From Litorimonas sp963972195 (GTDB lineage Bacteria > Pseudomonadota > Alphaproteobacteria > Caulobacterales > Maricaulaceae): a DNA stretch of 64,000 bases. Below are positions 26,733-36,494 of the stretch, piece after piece; the first letter of the stretch is position 1; each line of letters opens with the position of its first letter. Position numbers and translations under genes: made by a program. The DNA is taken from positions 116,277 to 180,276 of the forward strand of contig CAXATH010000007.1 in assembly GCA_963972195.1 (NCBI GenBank), written 5' to 3'. The notes under the pieces were generated by a model that saw only the letters and a list, made by a program, of their open reading frames with translations, did not search any database and was not told the DNA's origin.

Positions 26733-28049
26733 GTGAAAGTGTTTTTTCGACTATTTCTAACCATTGTAATGACGGTGTTTGCTTGGCCTCTCGCCGCTCA
26801 GGCTCAGCTGGAAATCGACATTACAAAAGGCAATTTGGAGCCGACCCCCATTGCTGTGCCCGACTTTATATCTCAATCCGAGACAGGTCGTGATTTAGGC
26901 GCCCAAGTCGCTGAAGTTATTCGGGCTGATCTTGAACGCTCTGGCTTGTTTAGATCTCTTGATCCGGCTAGCTTTCTAGAAGTTCAAACCAATATTGATT
27001 ATGAGCCGACCTATGCTGACTGGCGCGTTATCAAGGCTGAAGCGCTTGTTTCAGGACGTATTGTCGAGGAAAACGCAAATCGTATCCGGGTCGAATTTCG
27101 TTTGTGGGACGTTTTCGCTGGCAAACAATTGGCCGGAATCCGTCTTGCGGCGACACCACAAAACTGGCGGCGTACAGCTCACAAGGCATCCGACGCAATC
27201 TATAAGGCGCTGACCGGGGAAGAAGGTTACTTTGATAGCCGTATCGTTTTTATCGACGAAAAAGGGTCGAAAATTAATCGACAAAGACGACTTGGGATTA
27301 TGGATCAGGATGGCGCGAATCCTCAATACCTACTCGCTGGGTCGGATCTGGTTCTGACGCCTCGTTTCTCTCCAAGTAGTCAGAAAATTGTTTTCCTGTC
27401 TTATGAAAACACTTATCCGCGTCTCTACATCCTAGATATTGAAACGGGACGTAGAGAGCTCTTGGGTGATTTCCCGGGCATGACTTTTTCGCCGACTTTT
27501 TCACCGGACGGAAATAAGCTCGTGATGTCCATGGAAAGGCGAGGGGACACGGACATTTACATAATGGATTTGATGTCTCGCTCGACCAGCCGCTTGACAA
27601 ACGACCCTGCCATTGACGTTTCCGGTAGCTTCTCGCCGGATGGTCGCCGCATCGTTTATAACTCCGATAAGGGGGGTTCCCCTCAGCTCTACGTCATGGA
27701 TGCCGACGGCAGCGGGCAAAAGCGCATCAGTTTTGGCCAAGGACGATATAACGCGCCGGTCTGGTCGCCTCGTGGAGATAAAATTGCGTTTGTTAAAAGC
27801 CTTAATGGCAAATTTTCGATCGGCGTCATGGACCCTGACGGAAAGAATGAGCGCATTCTGACGGAGAGCTATCTCGATGAAAGTCCTACTTGGTCACCAA
27901 ATGGCCGAGTTATCGCTTTCACGCGTGAAACTCGCGGCCGAGGCTCTCGAAGTGAAATTTGGTCCGTCGATCTTACCGGGCAGAATCTCCGCCGGGTAAA
28001 CACGCCAGGCGAAGCCTCTGATCCAGCTTGGTCGCCATTATTGCCGTAA
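26733..28049 (+). CDS. tolB: TolB, periplasmic beta-propeller protein
   Basis: About 438 residues with a signal peptide, an N-terminal alpha/beta domain (about 30-150) and a six-bladed WD40-like propeller whose blades repeat SP-D-G motifs (FSPDGNKLVMS, FSPDGRRIVYNS, WSPRGDKIAFV, WSPNGRVIAFT). TolB binds Pal and TolA in the periplasm. GTG 26733 is the likely start: AAAGGA lies seven bases upstream and the signal peptide then begins correctly; an earlier ATG (26673) overlaps tolA and adds a charged extension. Confidence 0.93.
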   Translation: MKVFFRLFLTIVMTVFAWPLAAQAQLEIDITKGNLEPTPIAVPDFISQSETGRDLGAQVAEVIRADLERSGLFRSLDPASFLEVQTNIDYEPTYADWRVIKAEALVSGRIVEENANRIRVEFRLWDVFAGKQLAGIRLAATPQNWRRTAHKASDAIYKALTGEEGYFDSRIVFIDEKGSKINRQRRLGIMDQDGANPQYLLAGSDLVLTPRFSPSSQKIVFLSYENTYPRLYILDIETGRRELLGDFPGMTFSPTFSPDGNKLVMSMERRGDTDIYIMDLMSRSTSRLTNDPAIDVSGSFSPDGRRIVYNSDKGGSPQLYVMDADGSGQKRISFGQGRYNAPVWSPRGDKIAFVKSLNGKFSIGVMDPDGKNERILTESYLDESPTWSPNGRVIAFTRETRGRGSRSEIWSVDLTGQNLRRVNTPGEASDPAWSPLLP

Positions 28050-28205
28050 CTTAACCCAAGGATCGAATAATTTTGGTAACTTTTTGGAAAGATCGGCGTT
28101 AAAGCTTACTGCGACCTTGATTTTGCCGCATTCTCGTTCTTAATCACCGTCACATGTTGGACATGTTTAAAATGCCAACGTCACGGATTACAAATGGAGC
28201 CTTTG

Positions 28206-28772
28206 ATGAAAACTCTTAAACTATTTCTTTTGGGAAGCGCAGTGCTAACCCTATCCGCTTGCGCCAGTAAACCCAAACCTGCTCCTGTGCAGGAACGTCC
28301 TGTAACCCAAGCCCCACCACAAGTGGTTGAGCCTGAAAGAGACACGGTTCAGCAACCTCCAATGACGAACCCTACGACTGAGGCTTTGCCCACTCCCGGT
28401 TCCATTGAGGATTTCGCTTACCAATCAGGCGGCGAACCTCGTGTTTATTTTGGCTACGACCAATACACATTGTCTGGCGAAGCGCGTGATAAATTACTCC
28501 GCCAAGCTAACTGGCTTGCAAACTATCCCAACCTGAACGCAATTATCGAAGGTCATGCCGATGAGCGCGGAACACGTGAATATAACTTGGCTTTGGGCGC
28601 AAGGCGCGCGGAAGCCGTGCGGGCATTCCTCGTGGCGCAAGGTGTCTCTCCCAGCCGTCTCAGCACCGTTTCCTACGGTAAAGAGCGTCCGATCGACCCA
28701 CGCGCCAATGAAGAAGGATGGGCTCGAAACCGGAACGGGTTCACGAACCTGACATCTGGCGGCGTATCCTAG
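28206..28772 (+). CDS. pal: Pal, peptidoglycan-associated lipoprotein
   Basis: About 188 residues: a lipoprotein signal with lipobox LSAC, a proline-rich linker, and an OmpA-like peptidoglycan-binding domain (YFGYDQYTLSGEARDKL, IEGHADERGTREYNLALGARRAEAVRAFL, SYGKERPI). Pal anchors the outer membrane to murein. ATG 28206 opens on the signal and has GGAG just upstream; the ATG at 28194 is a second option. Between tolB and pal (156 bp) a GTTGG...CCAAC hairpin may be part of a separate leader. Confidence 0.95.
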   Translation: MKTLKLFLLGSAVLTLSACASKPKPAPVQERPVTQAPPQVVEPERDTVQQPPMTNPTTEALPTPGSIEDFAYQSGGEPRVYFGYDQYTLSGEARDKLLRQANWLANYPNLNAIIEGHADERGTREYNLALGARRAEAVRAFLVAQGVSPSRLSTVSYGKERPIDPRANEEGWARNRNGFTNLTSGGVS

Positions 28773-28781
28773 ACCCTTCCG

Positions 28782-28848
28782 CTCGTTCATAACGAGTTCA
28801 TAAACGTGGCTATTTCTTAACGCTCATTCTTTAGTGAATGGGCGTTAA
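28782..28848 (+). other. Two hairpins between pal and cpoB
   Basis: A 6-bp hairpin (CTCGTT-CAT-AACGAG, 28782-28796) is followed by a 13-bp stem with one G-T pair (TTAACGCTCATTC / GAATGGGCGTTAA, 28817-28848). No T-run follows, so it looks like a processing or stability element that would set Pal and CpoB levels apart, rather than a terminator. Function is inference. Confidence 0.5.
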
Positions 28849-28879
28849 CTCTGTTATAGACAGCCATTAGGAGATTCAG

Positions 28880-29776
28880 ATGCTTAAAAATTTACCGACC
28901 AAATCTTTCATTCTAGTCTGTCTGACGACTTCCCTCTTTCTGGCGTCGCCGGCGCAAGCGCAGTCCAAGAAAGAACTGGCTGCTCAAAACATTCAGTTGG
29001 CGCAACGAGTCAGTATTCTGGAGCAACGACTGCTAACAGGCGATCCGGCTGCGGAGCGCCTGATGGCGCGTATGGACAATCTCGAGACATCTCAGCGCAG
29101 TCTGACCGGAGAGATTGAGCGCCTCCGCTATGAGCGCGAAAATCTTGTGGCTGAGCTTGACGCACTGGAAGGCGACATCCGCGCCATGCAGGAGCTATCC
29201 AATCGAATAAGAATTCATTTGGACGCTGTCGATTTGGTGGCGCAGGAGACGCAAGGCCGAGCAGAATCATATGAATATGGCCCCAAGATCGACGGCCAAC
29301 CGTCCGCCATTCCCGGAGCGCCTGTCTATGAGGAGCAAGACCTTATTATTGGCGATGATACAACTGTGTCTGAACCTGAAATGCCGCTCGGCGAAGACGT
29401 AAGTCAACTTGGACAAATCGGTAAGACGAAACTCGCAGAAGGCGATTTTGCCGGGGCGCAAGTGTCACTTAGTCAATACCTGGAATTTAACCCCGACGCC
29501 GATGACGCCGGAGAAATGAGTTTCTGGTTAGGGGAGAGTTATTTTGTTCGCGGCGGCTATGCGGACGCGGCGGATGCCTATATTACCTCGATGCGTAAGA
29601 ACCCTGATGGGGACAAAGCGCCAAATGCCATGGTGCGCCTCGCGGCGGCTCTGCGAGAACTCGGTAAAACAGCCGAAGCCTGCCAGACATTGGCGAGTTT
29701 TCCGAGCCAGTTCCCCGATGCGCGTGATGCTGTGAGAGAAAAGGCAAATATTGAGGCTGCCCGCACAGGATGCTAG
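28880..29776 (+). CDS. cpoB: CpoB (YbgF), Tol-associated coordinator of cell-wall synthesis
   Basis: 298 residues: signal peptide (1-27), an N-terminal coiled coil (about 30-110, heptads around LAQRVSILEQRLLTG and LRYERENLVAELDAL) and C-terminal TPR repeats (about 175-290). CpoB links Tol-Pal to PBP1B-driven septal synthesis in the periplasm. The position after pal is the conserved one. AGGAG lies upstream of the ATG. Confidence 0.9.
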   Translation: MLKNLPTKSFILVCLTTSLFLASPAQAQSKKELAAQNIQLAQRVSILEQRLLTGDPAAERLMARMDNLETSQRSLTGEIERLRYERENLVAELDALEGDIRAMQELSNRIRIHLDAVDLVAQETQGRAESYEYGPKIDGQPSAIPGAPVYEEQDLIIGDDTTVSEPEMPLGEDVSQLGQIGKTKLAEGDFAGAQVSLSQYLEFNPDADDAGEMSFWLGESYFVRGGYADAADAYITSMRKNPDGDKAPNAMVRLAAALRELGKTAEACQTLASFPSQFPDARDAVREKANIEAARTGC

Positions 29777-29818
29777 ATTCGTCTACCTTGTGAAGGTCGC
29801 GTCAATATTGAGAGTTTA

Positions 29819-31093
29819 ATGTTAGAAGAGGCTTTAGCCCCCTTTCACTCAAGAAAGATTTCACCTTTTGCCATTGCCCTATCCGGCGGTGGGGACAGCA
29901 TGGCCTTGCTACAGGCTCTAAAAAACGCCCCGAGACTCAACTGCGCTCTGATAGTCGATCACGGCTTGAGGGAGGCGTCTGCTGCCGAGGCCAATCTTAC
30001 TAAGAAGCGCGCAGAGGCGTTGGGGGTTTCAGCGCATATTCTCAGCTGGAAACCGAACTCTTTGAAATCGGGACTCCAAGAGAAAGCCCGCAAAGCGCGA
30101 TATAGCCTTATGGGAGATTTTTGCCGCTCGAAGCAAATTCCACTACTTCTCACGGCGCATCACCAAGATGATCAGGCAGAAACTCTTGTCATGCGATATG
30201 AGAAGGGCACTGATTGGCGCGGAGCCGCAGGCATGAGCCCTGAAAATTATGCGCCCCTCTGGCCGCAACTTGCTGAAGTAACTTTATGCCGCCCCCTCCT
30301 AACCGTTTCGAAAGCTGAAATCCTCAAATATTTAGACTCGCATGGTGTCGTTTGGGTCGAAGATCCTAGCAATGCCAATAGAGATTTTGCGAGAGTCAGA
30401 ATACGTCAGAGCTTGGTGGCGTCGCCAAAATTTATCGGTCCATTATTGGACGCAGCTAAGGATTTACAAATAGCGAAATCCAAGGAACGCCGCATTCTAG
30501 CTGAACAAGCCGATCACATATTGAGCTTGGATACAAACGGGAGTGCCATCATATCGGAAATTCCTTATCCGCAACTTTTGGTTCATTTGGTGCGCATTGT
30601 GAGCGGAACAGGCGGGCCAATAGACCAAGCGAAAATCAGGCGCGCCCTAGAGAAAATGAGGGCTCCAGAGTTCGAAGCTCTCACGCTCGCCGGAGCCCAA
30701 GTTTCTAAGGTCGAAAATGGATTTTTACTTTGCCGCGACGCCGTGGCTGTAAAAGGGCGACAAAACAAAAAGCAAACCATTCATAACGAACAACCTTTGC
30801 CCTTAGGTGTTCCCTATATTTGGGATGGGCGATTTACCGCTTTGGCAACGAGCGACGATATAAAAGCTACGCCTCTTTACGGACACATGTCGGAATTACC
30901 TAAAAACCTTGCGAATGACGTGAAGAAATACCCTCCAGCCGCAAGAATAACGCTTCCATTATGGCATAATCGTGCCGGAATATTGGGAATTGGAGAAGGG
31001 GAATTTGACGGATTAACGGTTCGGTGTCTAGCCAAACAGCGTCTAGACGCCGCACTCGAGAAAAAAGTACCTTTCTACGCGAAAATCGTATGA
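29819..31093 (+). CDS. tilS: tRNA(Ile)-lysidine synthetase
   Basis: A 424-residue N-type ATP pyrophosphatase with the PP-loop ALSGGGDSMALL and the conserved TAHHQDDQAETLVMR motif. It changes C34 of the minor tRNA-Ile(CAU) to lysidine so that it reads AUA, an essential cytosolic step. The tolQRAB-pal-cpoB-tilS-ftsH order is typical for alphaproteobacteria. C-terminal part divergent, as usual. Confidence 0.93.
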   Translation: MLEEALAPFHSRKISPFAIALSGGGDSMALLQALKNAPRLNCALIVDHGLREASAAEANLTKKRAEALGVSAHILSWKPNSLKSGLQEKARKARYSLMGDFCRSKQIPLLLTAHHQDDQAETLVMRYEKGTDWRGAAGMSPENYAPLWPQLAEVTLCRPLLTVSKAEILKYLDSHGVVWVEDPSNANRDFARVRIRQSLVASPKFIGPLLDAAKDLQIAKSKERRILAEQADHILSLDTNGSAIISEIPYPQLLVHLVRIVSGTGGPIDQAKIRRALEKMRAPEFEALTLAGAQVSKVENGFLLCRDAVAVKGRQNKKQTIHNEQPLPLGVPYIWDGRFTALATSDDIKATPLYGHMSELPKNLANDVKKYPPAARITLPLWHNRAGILGIGEGEFDGLTVRCLAKQRLDAALEKKVPFYAKIV

Positions 31094-31174
31094 AGAATTA
31101 AGCTTATACAGGCTTTATTTTGGCGCGGACTTTCTTATGTGATAAGGTAGCAGGACTTTGCACAAGGCAATCAG

Positions 31175-33106
31175 ATGAAAAACGAAAACCCACCCCCAAA
31201 TTTCAATATGCGCAATATTGCGGTATGGGGGCTAATCATTGCGATGTTCCTCGTTATGATAACCGTAACTCAGGGGAACTTTAACTCTGTTCCCGAAGAG
31301 AACGAACTTAATTTTAGCCAGTTTAGCCAACAGGTAAAACAAGGCAATATTTCCAACGCGACCATTAATCAGGACGAACGCATCGTTACCGGCAAACGAA
31401 ATGATGGGACAGACTACGTCGCCAACATTCCGTTTTTTGATGACAAAGCGGGGGACCTCTTGGCGACGACGGATATCCCTTACGAATATGCTGACAAACA
31501 AGAACAAAGCGTTCTCGTCGGTCTGTTGATGAGCGTCTTACCGCTTCTTTTAATCGTTGGTATCTTCTTCCTCTTCTTCCGGTCCATGCAGGGCGGTGGG
31601 CGCGGCGGCGCCATGAGTTTTGGTAAGTCCAAAGCGAAAATGCTCACGGAAAACACTCAGAAAAAGACCTTTGATGATGTAGCCGGAGTTGAGTCGGCAA
31701 AAGACGACTTGAAAGAGGTTGTTGAATTTTTAAGGGATCCGTCCCGTTTTACCCGCCTCGGCGCGCGTATTCCAACGGGCGCATTATTGGTGGGCCCTCC
31801 TGGAACGGGTAAAACGCTTTTGGCGCGGGCTGTTGCCGGCGAAGCGGGCGTACCGTTCTTTACAATTTCCGGTTCCGACTTCGTTGAAATGTTTGTCGGT
31901 GTCGGCGCGTCCCGCGTGCGGGAAATGTTTGCCGATGCGCGGAAACACGCGCCTTGTATCATTTTTATTGACGAGATTGATGCTGTGGGTCGTCACCGCG
32001 GTGTCGGAACCTCTGGTGGACATGAAGAACGGGAACAGACCTTGAACCAGCTTTTGGTCGAGATGGACGGATTCGATGGTCAAGAGGGCGTTATTCTTAT
32101 CGCCGCGACCAACCGTCCTGACGTCTTGGACAAAGCGCTTCTACGCCCAGGTCGCTTTGACCGTCAAATCGAGGTGCCTTACCCTGATATTTCAGGCCGT
32201 GAGAAAATTCTCGAAGTTCATATGAAAGGCAAGCCAATTGCCGCCGATCTGGATATCAAATATATTGCGCGCGGAACGCCCGGTTTTTCCGGTGCGGACT
32301 TGGCCAATTTGGTGAACGAGGCCGCACTTCTTTCGGCCCGACGTAATAAACTTAAAATTACGATGCGGGAATTCGAAGATGCGCGCGATAAAGTGATGAT
32401 GGGCGCAGAGCGCCGCACGCTTGCTATGTCGGATGAAGAAAAGCAAATGACTGCCTATCACGAGGCGGGACACGCCATTGTCGGTTTGAACATGCCCGGC
32501 AGCCTACCGATTCATAAGGCTACGATTATTCCGCGTGGACGCGCTTTGGGTATGGTTCAATACCTGCCCGAACGGGACCAAATTTCGCAGAGTCGTCAGG
32601 AAATGATTGCTTCCATGGCCATGGCAATGGGCGGCCGCGCCGCAGAAGAAATCAAATTTGGCTATGATAAGGTAACGTCCGGCGCCAGTTCTGATATTGA
32701 ACACGTAACCAAAATCGCGACTGCGATGGTGACGGAATATGGTCTCTCAGACGCAATTGGCCCTATTGCCTATAAGGATAATGACCAGAGCAGTTTCGTG
32801 CCGGGCATAGGTAGAGGGTCTGCGATTTCTCCGGAGACCGCAAAGCTAATCGAGACGGAGATTAAGCGATTTGTGACCGAAGCGCATGATAAAGCCGTCG
32901 ACATCCTTAAAAAGAAAAAGAAAGATTGGACAGCTTTGGCGGAAGCGCTTCTGGAATATGAAACGCTGTCTGGCGATGAAATCAAAGTTCTTCTTTCTGA
33001 CGGCATTAAACCGAAGCGTCCTGATGGCGGGAAAACAAAGCCGGCTGTCGCCGCGGTGCCGACCACGAAAAAGCCTAAGGGCTTAGGCGGACCAGCAAAA
33101 GCCTAA
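31175..33106 (+). CDS. ftsH: FtsH, membrane-bound ATP-dependent zinc protease
   Basis: 643 residues: two N-terminal membrane helices (about 12-30 and 110-130) around a periplasmic domain, an AAA module (Walker A GPPGTGKT, Walker B FIDEIDAVG, SRH RPDVLDKALLRPGRFDR) and an M41 protease site HEAGH. It degrades damaged membrane proteins and regulators such as LpxC-type targets from the cytosolic side. The tail is Lys/Pro/Gly-rich. A terminator follows the stop codon by about 10 bases. Confidence 0.97.
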   Translation: MKNENPPPNFNMRNIAVWGLIIAMFLVMITVTQGNFNSVPEENELNFSQFSQQVKQGNISNATINQDERIVTGKRNDGTDYVANIPFFDDKAGDLLATTDIPYEYADKQEQSVLVGLLMSVLPLLLIVGIFFLFFRSMQGGGRGGAMSFGKSKAKMLTENTQKKTFDDVAGVESAKDDLKEVVEFLRDPSRFTRLGARIPTGALLVGPPGTGKTLLARAVAGEAGVPFFTISGSDFVEMFVGVGASRVREMFADARKHAPCIIFIDEIDAVGRHRGVGTSGGHEEREQTLNQLLVEMDGFDGQEGVILIAATNRPDVLDKALLRPGRFDRQIEVPYPDISGREKILEVHMKGKPIAADLDIKYIARGTPGFSGADLANLVNEAALLSARRNKLKITMREFEDARDKVMMGAERRTLAMSDEEKQMTAYHEAGHAIVGLNMPGSLPIHKATIIPRGRALGMVQYLPERDQISQSRQEMIASMAMAMGGRAAEEIKFGYDKVTSGASSDIEHVTKIATAMVTEYGLSDAIGPIAYKDNDQSSFVPGIGRGSAISPETAKLIETEIKRFVTEAHDKAVDILKKKKKDWTALAEALLEYETLSGDEIKVLLSDGIKPKRPDGGKTKPAVAAVPTTKKPKGLGGPAKA

Positions 33107-33116
33107 TTTTAAATCA

Positions 33117-33136
33117 CCCCGCTTCGGCGGGGTTTT
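33117..33136 (+). terminator. Rho-independent terminator after ftsH
   Basis: CCCCGC-TTCG-GCGGGG followed by TTTT. It ends only three bases before the folP start codon, an unusually tight placement. Confidence 0.8.
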
Positions 33137-33139
33137 CAT

Positions 33140-33973
33140 TTGAATGACATGACCACGCAGTTCACCAGACCAAAAATTATGGGCATCCTGAATGCCACGC
33201 CGGACAGTTTTTCCGACGGTGGGCGCTATGATGGGTTGGAGTTAGCGGTAAAAGGCGCCATGCGGCTCTGGGAGCAAGGGGCAGATATTATCGATATTGG
33301 CGGCGAAAGCACGCGCCCGGGCGCAGAGGAAGTTTCTGTAGCCGAAGAAATCATGCGCACCGTTCCTGTTATAGTGGCCTTGCGGGAAAGCACAAAAGAC
33401 AAAGAAGTCGGTCCGGTTATTTCAATTGATACGCGCAAACCCGAAGTGGCCCAGGCGGCTATTCTGGCCGGAGCCGATATCTGGAATGACGTGACGGCGC
33501 TGACTTTCGATGCTTCATCAGAAAAGATTGCGGCGGAACTTGGCTGTCCCCTTATCCTCATGCATATGCAAGGATCACCGGAAACCATGCAACATAATCC
33601 GCATTACGGAAACGCTGTTGCCGACGTGAAAGATTATCTCGCCAAGCGTGTAGATGCACTGGATTTCGCTGGCGTGGACAGAGAGAATATCACGCTCGAC
33701 CCGGGTATTGGCTTCGGAAAGCGGCAAGAAGACAACTTGACAATCTTGCGTCATCTGGCCGAATTCAAATCGCTTGGCTGTCCCATATTGATGGGCGCTT
33801 CGCGTAAGAGTTTTATCGGACGCATAGACGGAAGTAGCGCAGATGACCGCTTAGGCGGGAGCCTTGCTGCCGCGCTTTGGTCGGCTCAAGCGGGTGCAGC
33901 TATCGTACGGGTTCACGATGTGAGCGAGACTGTTCAGGCGATGAAGGTCTGGGAGGCCGTGGCGAATGGGTAA
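33140..33973 (+). CDS. folP: Dihydropteroate synthase
   Basis: 277 residues with the DHPS signatures MGILNATPDSFSDGG, DIIDIGGESTRPGA, ISIDTRKPEVA and DPGIGFGKRQEDNL. It joins p-aminobenzoate to dihydropterin pyrophosphate in folate synthesis. No Shine-Dalgarno is visible: the start follows the ftsH terminator directly. ATG 33149 is an alternative. The glmM gene that often follows is absent; the next gene overlaps by eight bases. Confidence 0.95.
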   Translation: MNDMTTQFTRPKIMGILNATPDSFSDGGRYDGLELAVKGAMRLWEQGADIIDIGGESTRPGAEEVSVAEEIMRTVPVIVALRESTKDKEVGPVISIDTRKPEVAQAAILAGADIWNDVTALTFDASSEKIAAELGCPLILMHMQGSPETMQHNPHYGNAVADVKDYLAKRVDALDFAGVDRENITLDPGIGFGKRQEDNLTILRHLAEFKSLGCPILMGASRKSFIGRIDGSSADDRLGGSLAAALWSAQAGAAIVRVHDVSETVQAMKVWEAVANG

Positions 33974-34307
33974 TGGCCGAAAGCCCTGGTTGAAATATAA
34001 AAACCCGGAGAAGCCTGCACGAGAATATCATTCCTTAAAGCCAAAGCGCCGAACAGTTCAGTCCGCATTATTTTTCCTCATATTTACCGGAGGTGTTGGC
34101 GGCCATAAATTCTATTTGGGAAGAATGAAGCAAGGCTGGTGGCTATTCGTAATCTACCACTTGCTTTTTATCTTTTATAGGATCGCTTTTGATTCTAATC
34201 CGGCTTTTGTAATTGGTGTTTACTTTCTGCTGGTTTTCCTTTTGGAAGTTGGAAGCCTGAACAAACAAGTAAAACTTAGAAATATAGAATTGGGATGTGA
34301 TGACTGA
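33966..34307 (+). CDS. TM2 domain membrane protein
   Basis: 113 residues. A basic N-terminus is followed by a TM2 domain: two or three membrane helices around GGVGGHKFYLGRMKQGWWLFVI, the usual GxxGxHxFYLG signature. TM2 proteins are small membrane proteins of unknown role. It overlaps folP by 8 bases and thiD by 11, so the three are probably translationally coupled. Confidence 0.75.
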   Translation: MGNGRKPWLKYKNPEKPAREYHSLKPKRRTVQSALFFLIFTGGVGGHKFYLGRMKQGWWLFVIYHLLFIFYRIAFDSNPAFVIGVYFLLVFLLEVGSLNKQVKLRNIELGCDD

Positions 34308-35178
34308 AAACGTAGAAAACCAACCCCAAGGCCGCGTTCTCATCATCGCAGGCTCCGACTCCTCCGGCGGGGCAGGGATACAGGCAGATATTAAAACTTG
34401 TGCCGCGTTTGGCGCCTATTCCATGACGGCCATTACGGCAATCACTGTCCAGAATACGCTGGGCGTGGACCGGGTAGAATTCTTGGACGCCGACCTCGTG
34501 CGGGCGCAGATAAAGGCGTGCGTCTCGGATATTGGCGTTGATGTTGTTAAGATTGGGATGCTGGGGACGAAGGAAATTATCGAGGCCGTCGCCGAAGAGA
34601 TTGAAGGCTTGGACGCCTTTATCGTGCTTGACCCTGTTGCTGTTGCGACATCGGGCGATACCCTCCTTCAAGACGACGCAATGGAGGCGTTGAAAACGAA
34701 ATTGCTACCTCTTGCAGATTTGGTCACGCCAAATGTACCCGAAGGCGAATGGCTTTCCGGCATGAAAATCGAGGATGTGGATGACCTGACCAAGGCAGGC
34801 GATGCGCTTTTGGAAAAAGGTGTTTACGCGGCGCTCATGAAAGGCGGGCATCTTTCGACCAAATCCGTTGTCGATGTTTTGGTGAGCGAGGAAGGGGCCA
34901 ATGTAATGTCGGGTCCGCGGCTATATACACGTCATACGCATGGGACAGGGTGCACCCTGGCAAGCGCTGTGGCGGCGAATATGGCTTTGGGCATGTCCTT
35001 GGATGCCGCCGTCATGGTGGCCCGGGAATTTGTTTTCGAAGCGATCCGCACGGCTCCTGGTTTTGGCTCTACTGACGGTCATGGGCCGCTCAATCATGGC
35101 CTGGCGCGTGAGGAGAGCGAGGAAGAGGATAAGACAAAGTCAGACAACCCCTTCGCTGCGCTCAAGTCACTTAAATAA
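34297..35178 (+). CDS. thiD: Hydroxymethylpyrimidine (phosphate) kinase
   Basis: A 293-residue ribokinase-fold enzyme with IIAGSDSSGGAGIQADIKT, VQNTLGV, DLVTPNVPEGEWL and the anion-hole motif THGTGCTLASAVA. It phosphorylates HMP and HMP-P in thiamine synthesis. The C-terminus carries an acidic tail of about 25 residues. thiC with its riboswitch is 12 kb away, so the thiamine genes are split. Confidence 0.95.
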   Translation: MMTENVENQPQGRVLIIAGSDSSGGAGIQADIKTCAAFGAYSMTAITAITVQNTLGVDRVEFLDADLVRAQIKACVSDIGVDVVKIGMLGTKEIIEAVAEEIEGLDAFIVLDPVAVATSGDTLLQDDAMEALKTKLLPLADLVTPNVPEGEWLSGMKIEDVDDLTKAGDALLEKGVYAALMKGGHLSTKSVVDVLVSEEGANVMSGPRLYTRHTHGTGCTLASAVAANMALGMSLDAAVMVAREFVFEAIRTAPGFGSTDGHGPLNHGLAREESEEEDKTKSDNPFAALKSLK

Positions 35179-35201
35179 GGTCAATTTAGCCCAAGCCATG
35201 C

Positions 35202-36494
35202 CTAGGATTTAAACGGATCTCGCATAAGGATGACGTCTTCGCGTTCCGGAGAAGTCGAAACCATAGATACGGGACAGCCGATTAGTTCTTCTATGTGACG
35301 AACATACTTTACGGCCTCTGCGGGCAGGTCGGCCCAGCTCCGCGCGCCTTGCGTGCTGCCCTGCCAGCCTGACATTGTCTCATAGATTGGCTCGACATTT
35401 GCTTGGTTGGCGGCGCCGGCCGGGAGGCGCTTGATTTCTCTGCCGTCTATTTTGTAGCCCACACAGATTTTAAGTTCTTCCAACCCGTCCAGAACATCAA
35501 GTTTGGTCAGCGCAATACCTGTAATCCCGCCTGTGATGATAGCCTGCCGCACCATAACGGCGTCAAACCAGCCGCAGCGGCGTTGTCGTCCGGTTACCGT
35601 TCCGAATTCGTGGCCTCGTTCGCCGAGACGCTGTCCGATCTCGTCATTTAGCTCAGTCGGGAAGGGACCTTCGCCCACGCGTGTCGTATAGGCCTTGGTA
35701 ATCCCCAGGACATAATTCAGCGCGCCCGGCCCCATGCCAGATCCCGCCGCAGCTTGGCCGGCAATGGTGTTAGAGCTTGTGACGAAAGGATAAGTGCCGT
35801 GATCAATGTCGAGCATAGCGCCTTGAGCGCCTTCAAATAAGATACGTTTCTCGGCCTGCTGCGCTTCGTGCAGGGCGTGCCAGACGGGTGCGGAAAACGG
35901 TAAAATTTTTGGGGCGATTTCGAGGAGCTTTTCCGTCAATTCCTTGGCGTCAGTTTCCGGCTGACCCAACCCAACGCGCAGCGCGTTGTGGTGATGAAGC
36001 AGGTTTTTAATACGCGCCAGTAAATGCTCTTTATCGGCCAGGTCACAAACTCGAATAGCGCGGCGGGCCACTTTATCTTCGTAAGCGGGACCAATGCCGC
36101 GTTTCGTCGTGCCAATCTTGATGCCGTCGACACGGTTTTCGCGAATACCGTCCAATTCGGAATGGATTGGAAGAATAAGTGCCGCGGATTCAGAAATGAG
36201 CAGGTCTTCCGGCGTTATTTTGACGCCTTGATCTGTGATGCGCTTCATTTCATCTAAAAATGCCCAAGGGTCGAGGACGACGCCGTTCCCGATGACTGAG
36301 AGCTTGCCGCCGCGAACAATACCGGAAGGGAGCAGAGAGAGCTTATAGACCGTTCCATCCACAACGAGTGTATGTCCGGCGTTGTGACCACCTTGAAAGC
36401 GAACAACCACATCGGCGCGGCTTGATAGCCAGTCGACGATCTTGCCTTTTCCTTCATCGCCCCATTGAGATCCGACAACAACTACATTGGCCAT
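35202..36494 (-). CDS. purA: Adenylosuccinate synthetase
   Basis: 430 residues with the N-terminal GSQWGDEGKGKIVDWL loop, the IMP-binding GTTKRGIGPAYEDK and the C-terminal GTP site region. It makes adenylosuccinate from IMP and aspartate in AMP synthesis. It is convergent with thiD (24-bp gap). Full length and intact. Confidence 0.97.
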   Translation of the reverse strand: MANVVVVGSQWGDEGKGKIVDWLSSRADVVVRFQGGHNAGHTLVVDGTVYKLSLLPSGIVRGGKLSVIGNGVVLDPWAFLDEMKRITDQGVKITPEDLLISESAALILPIHSELDGIRENRVDGIKIGTTKRGIGPAYEDKVARRAIRVCDLADKEHLLARIKNLLHHHNALRVGLGQPETDAKELTEKLLEIAPKILPFSAPVWHALHEAQQAEKRILFEGAQGAMLDIDHGTYPFVTSSNTIAGQAAAGSGMGPGALNYVLGITKAYTTRVGEGPFPTELNDEIGQRLGERGHEFGTVTGRQRRCGWFDAVMVRQAIITGGITGIALTKLDVLDGLEELKICVGYKIDGREIKRLPAGAANQANVEPIYETMSGWQGSTQGARSWADLPAEAVKYVRHIEELIGCPVSMVSTSPEREDVILMRDPFKS

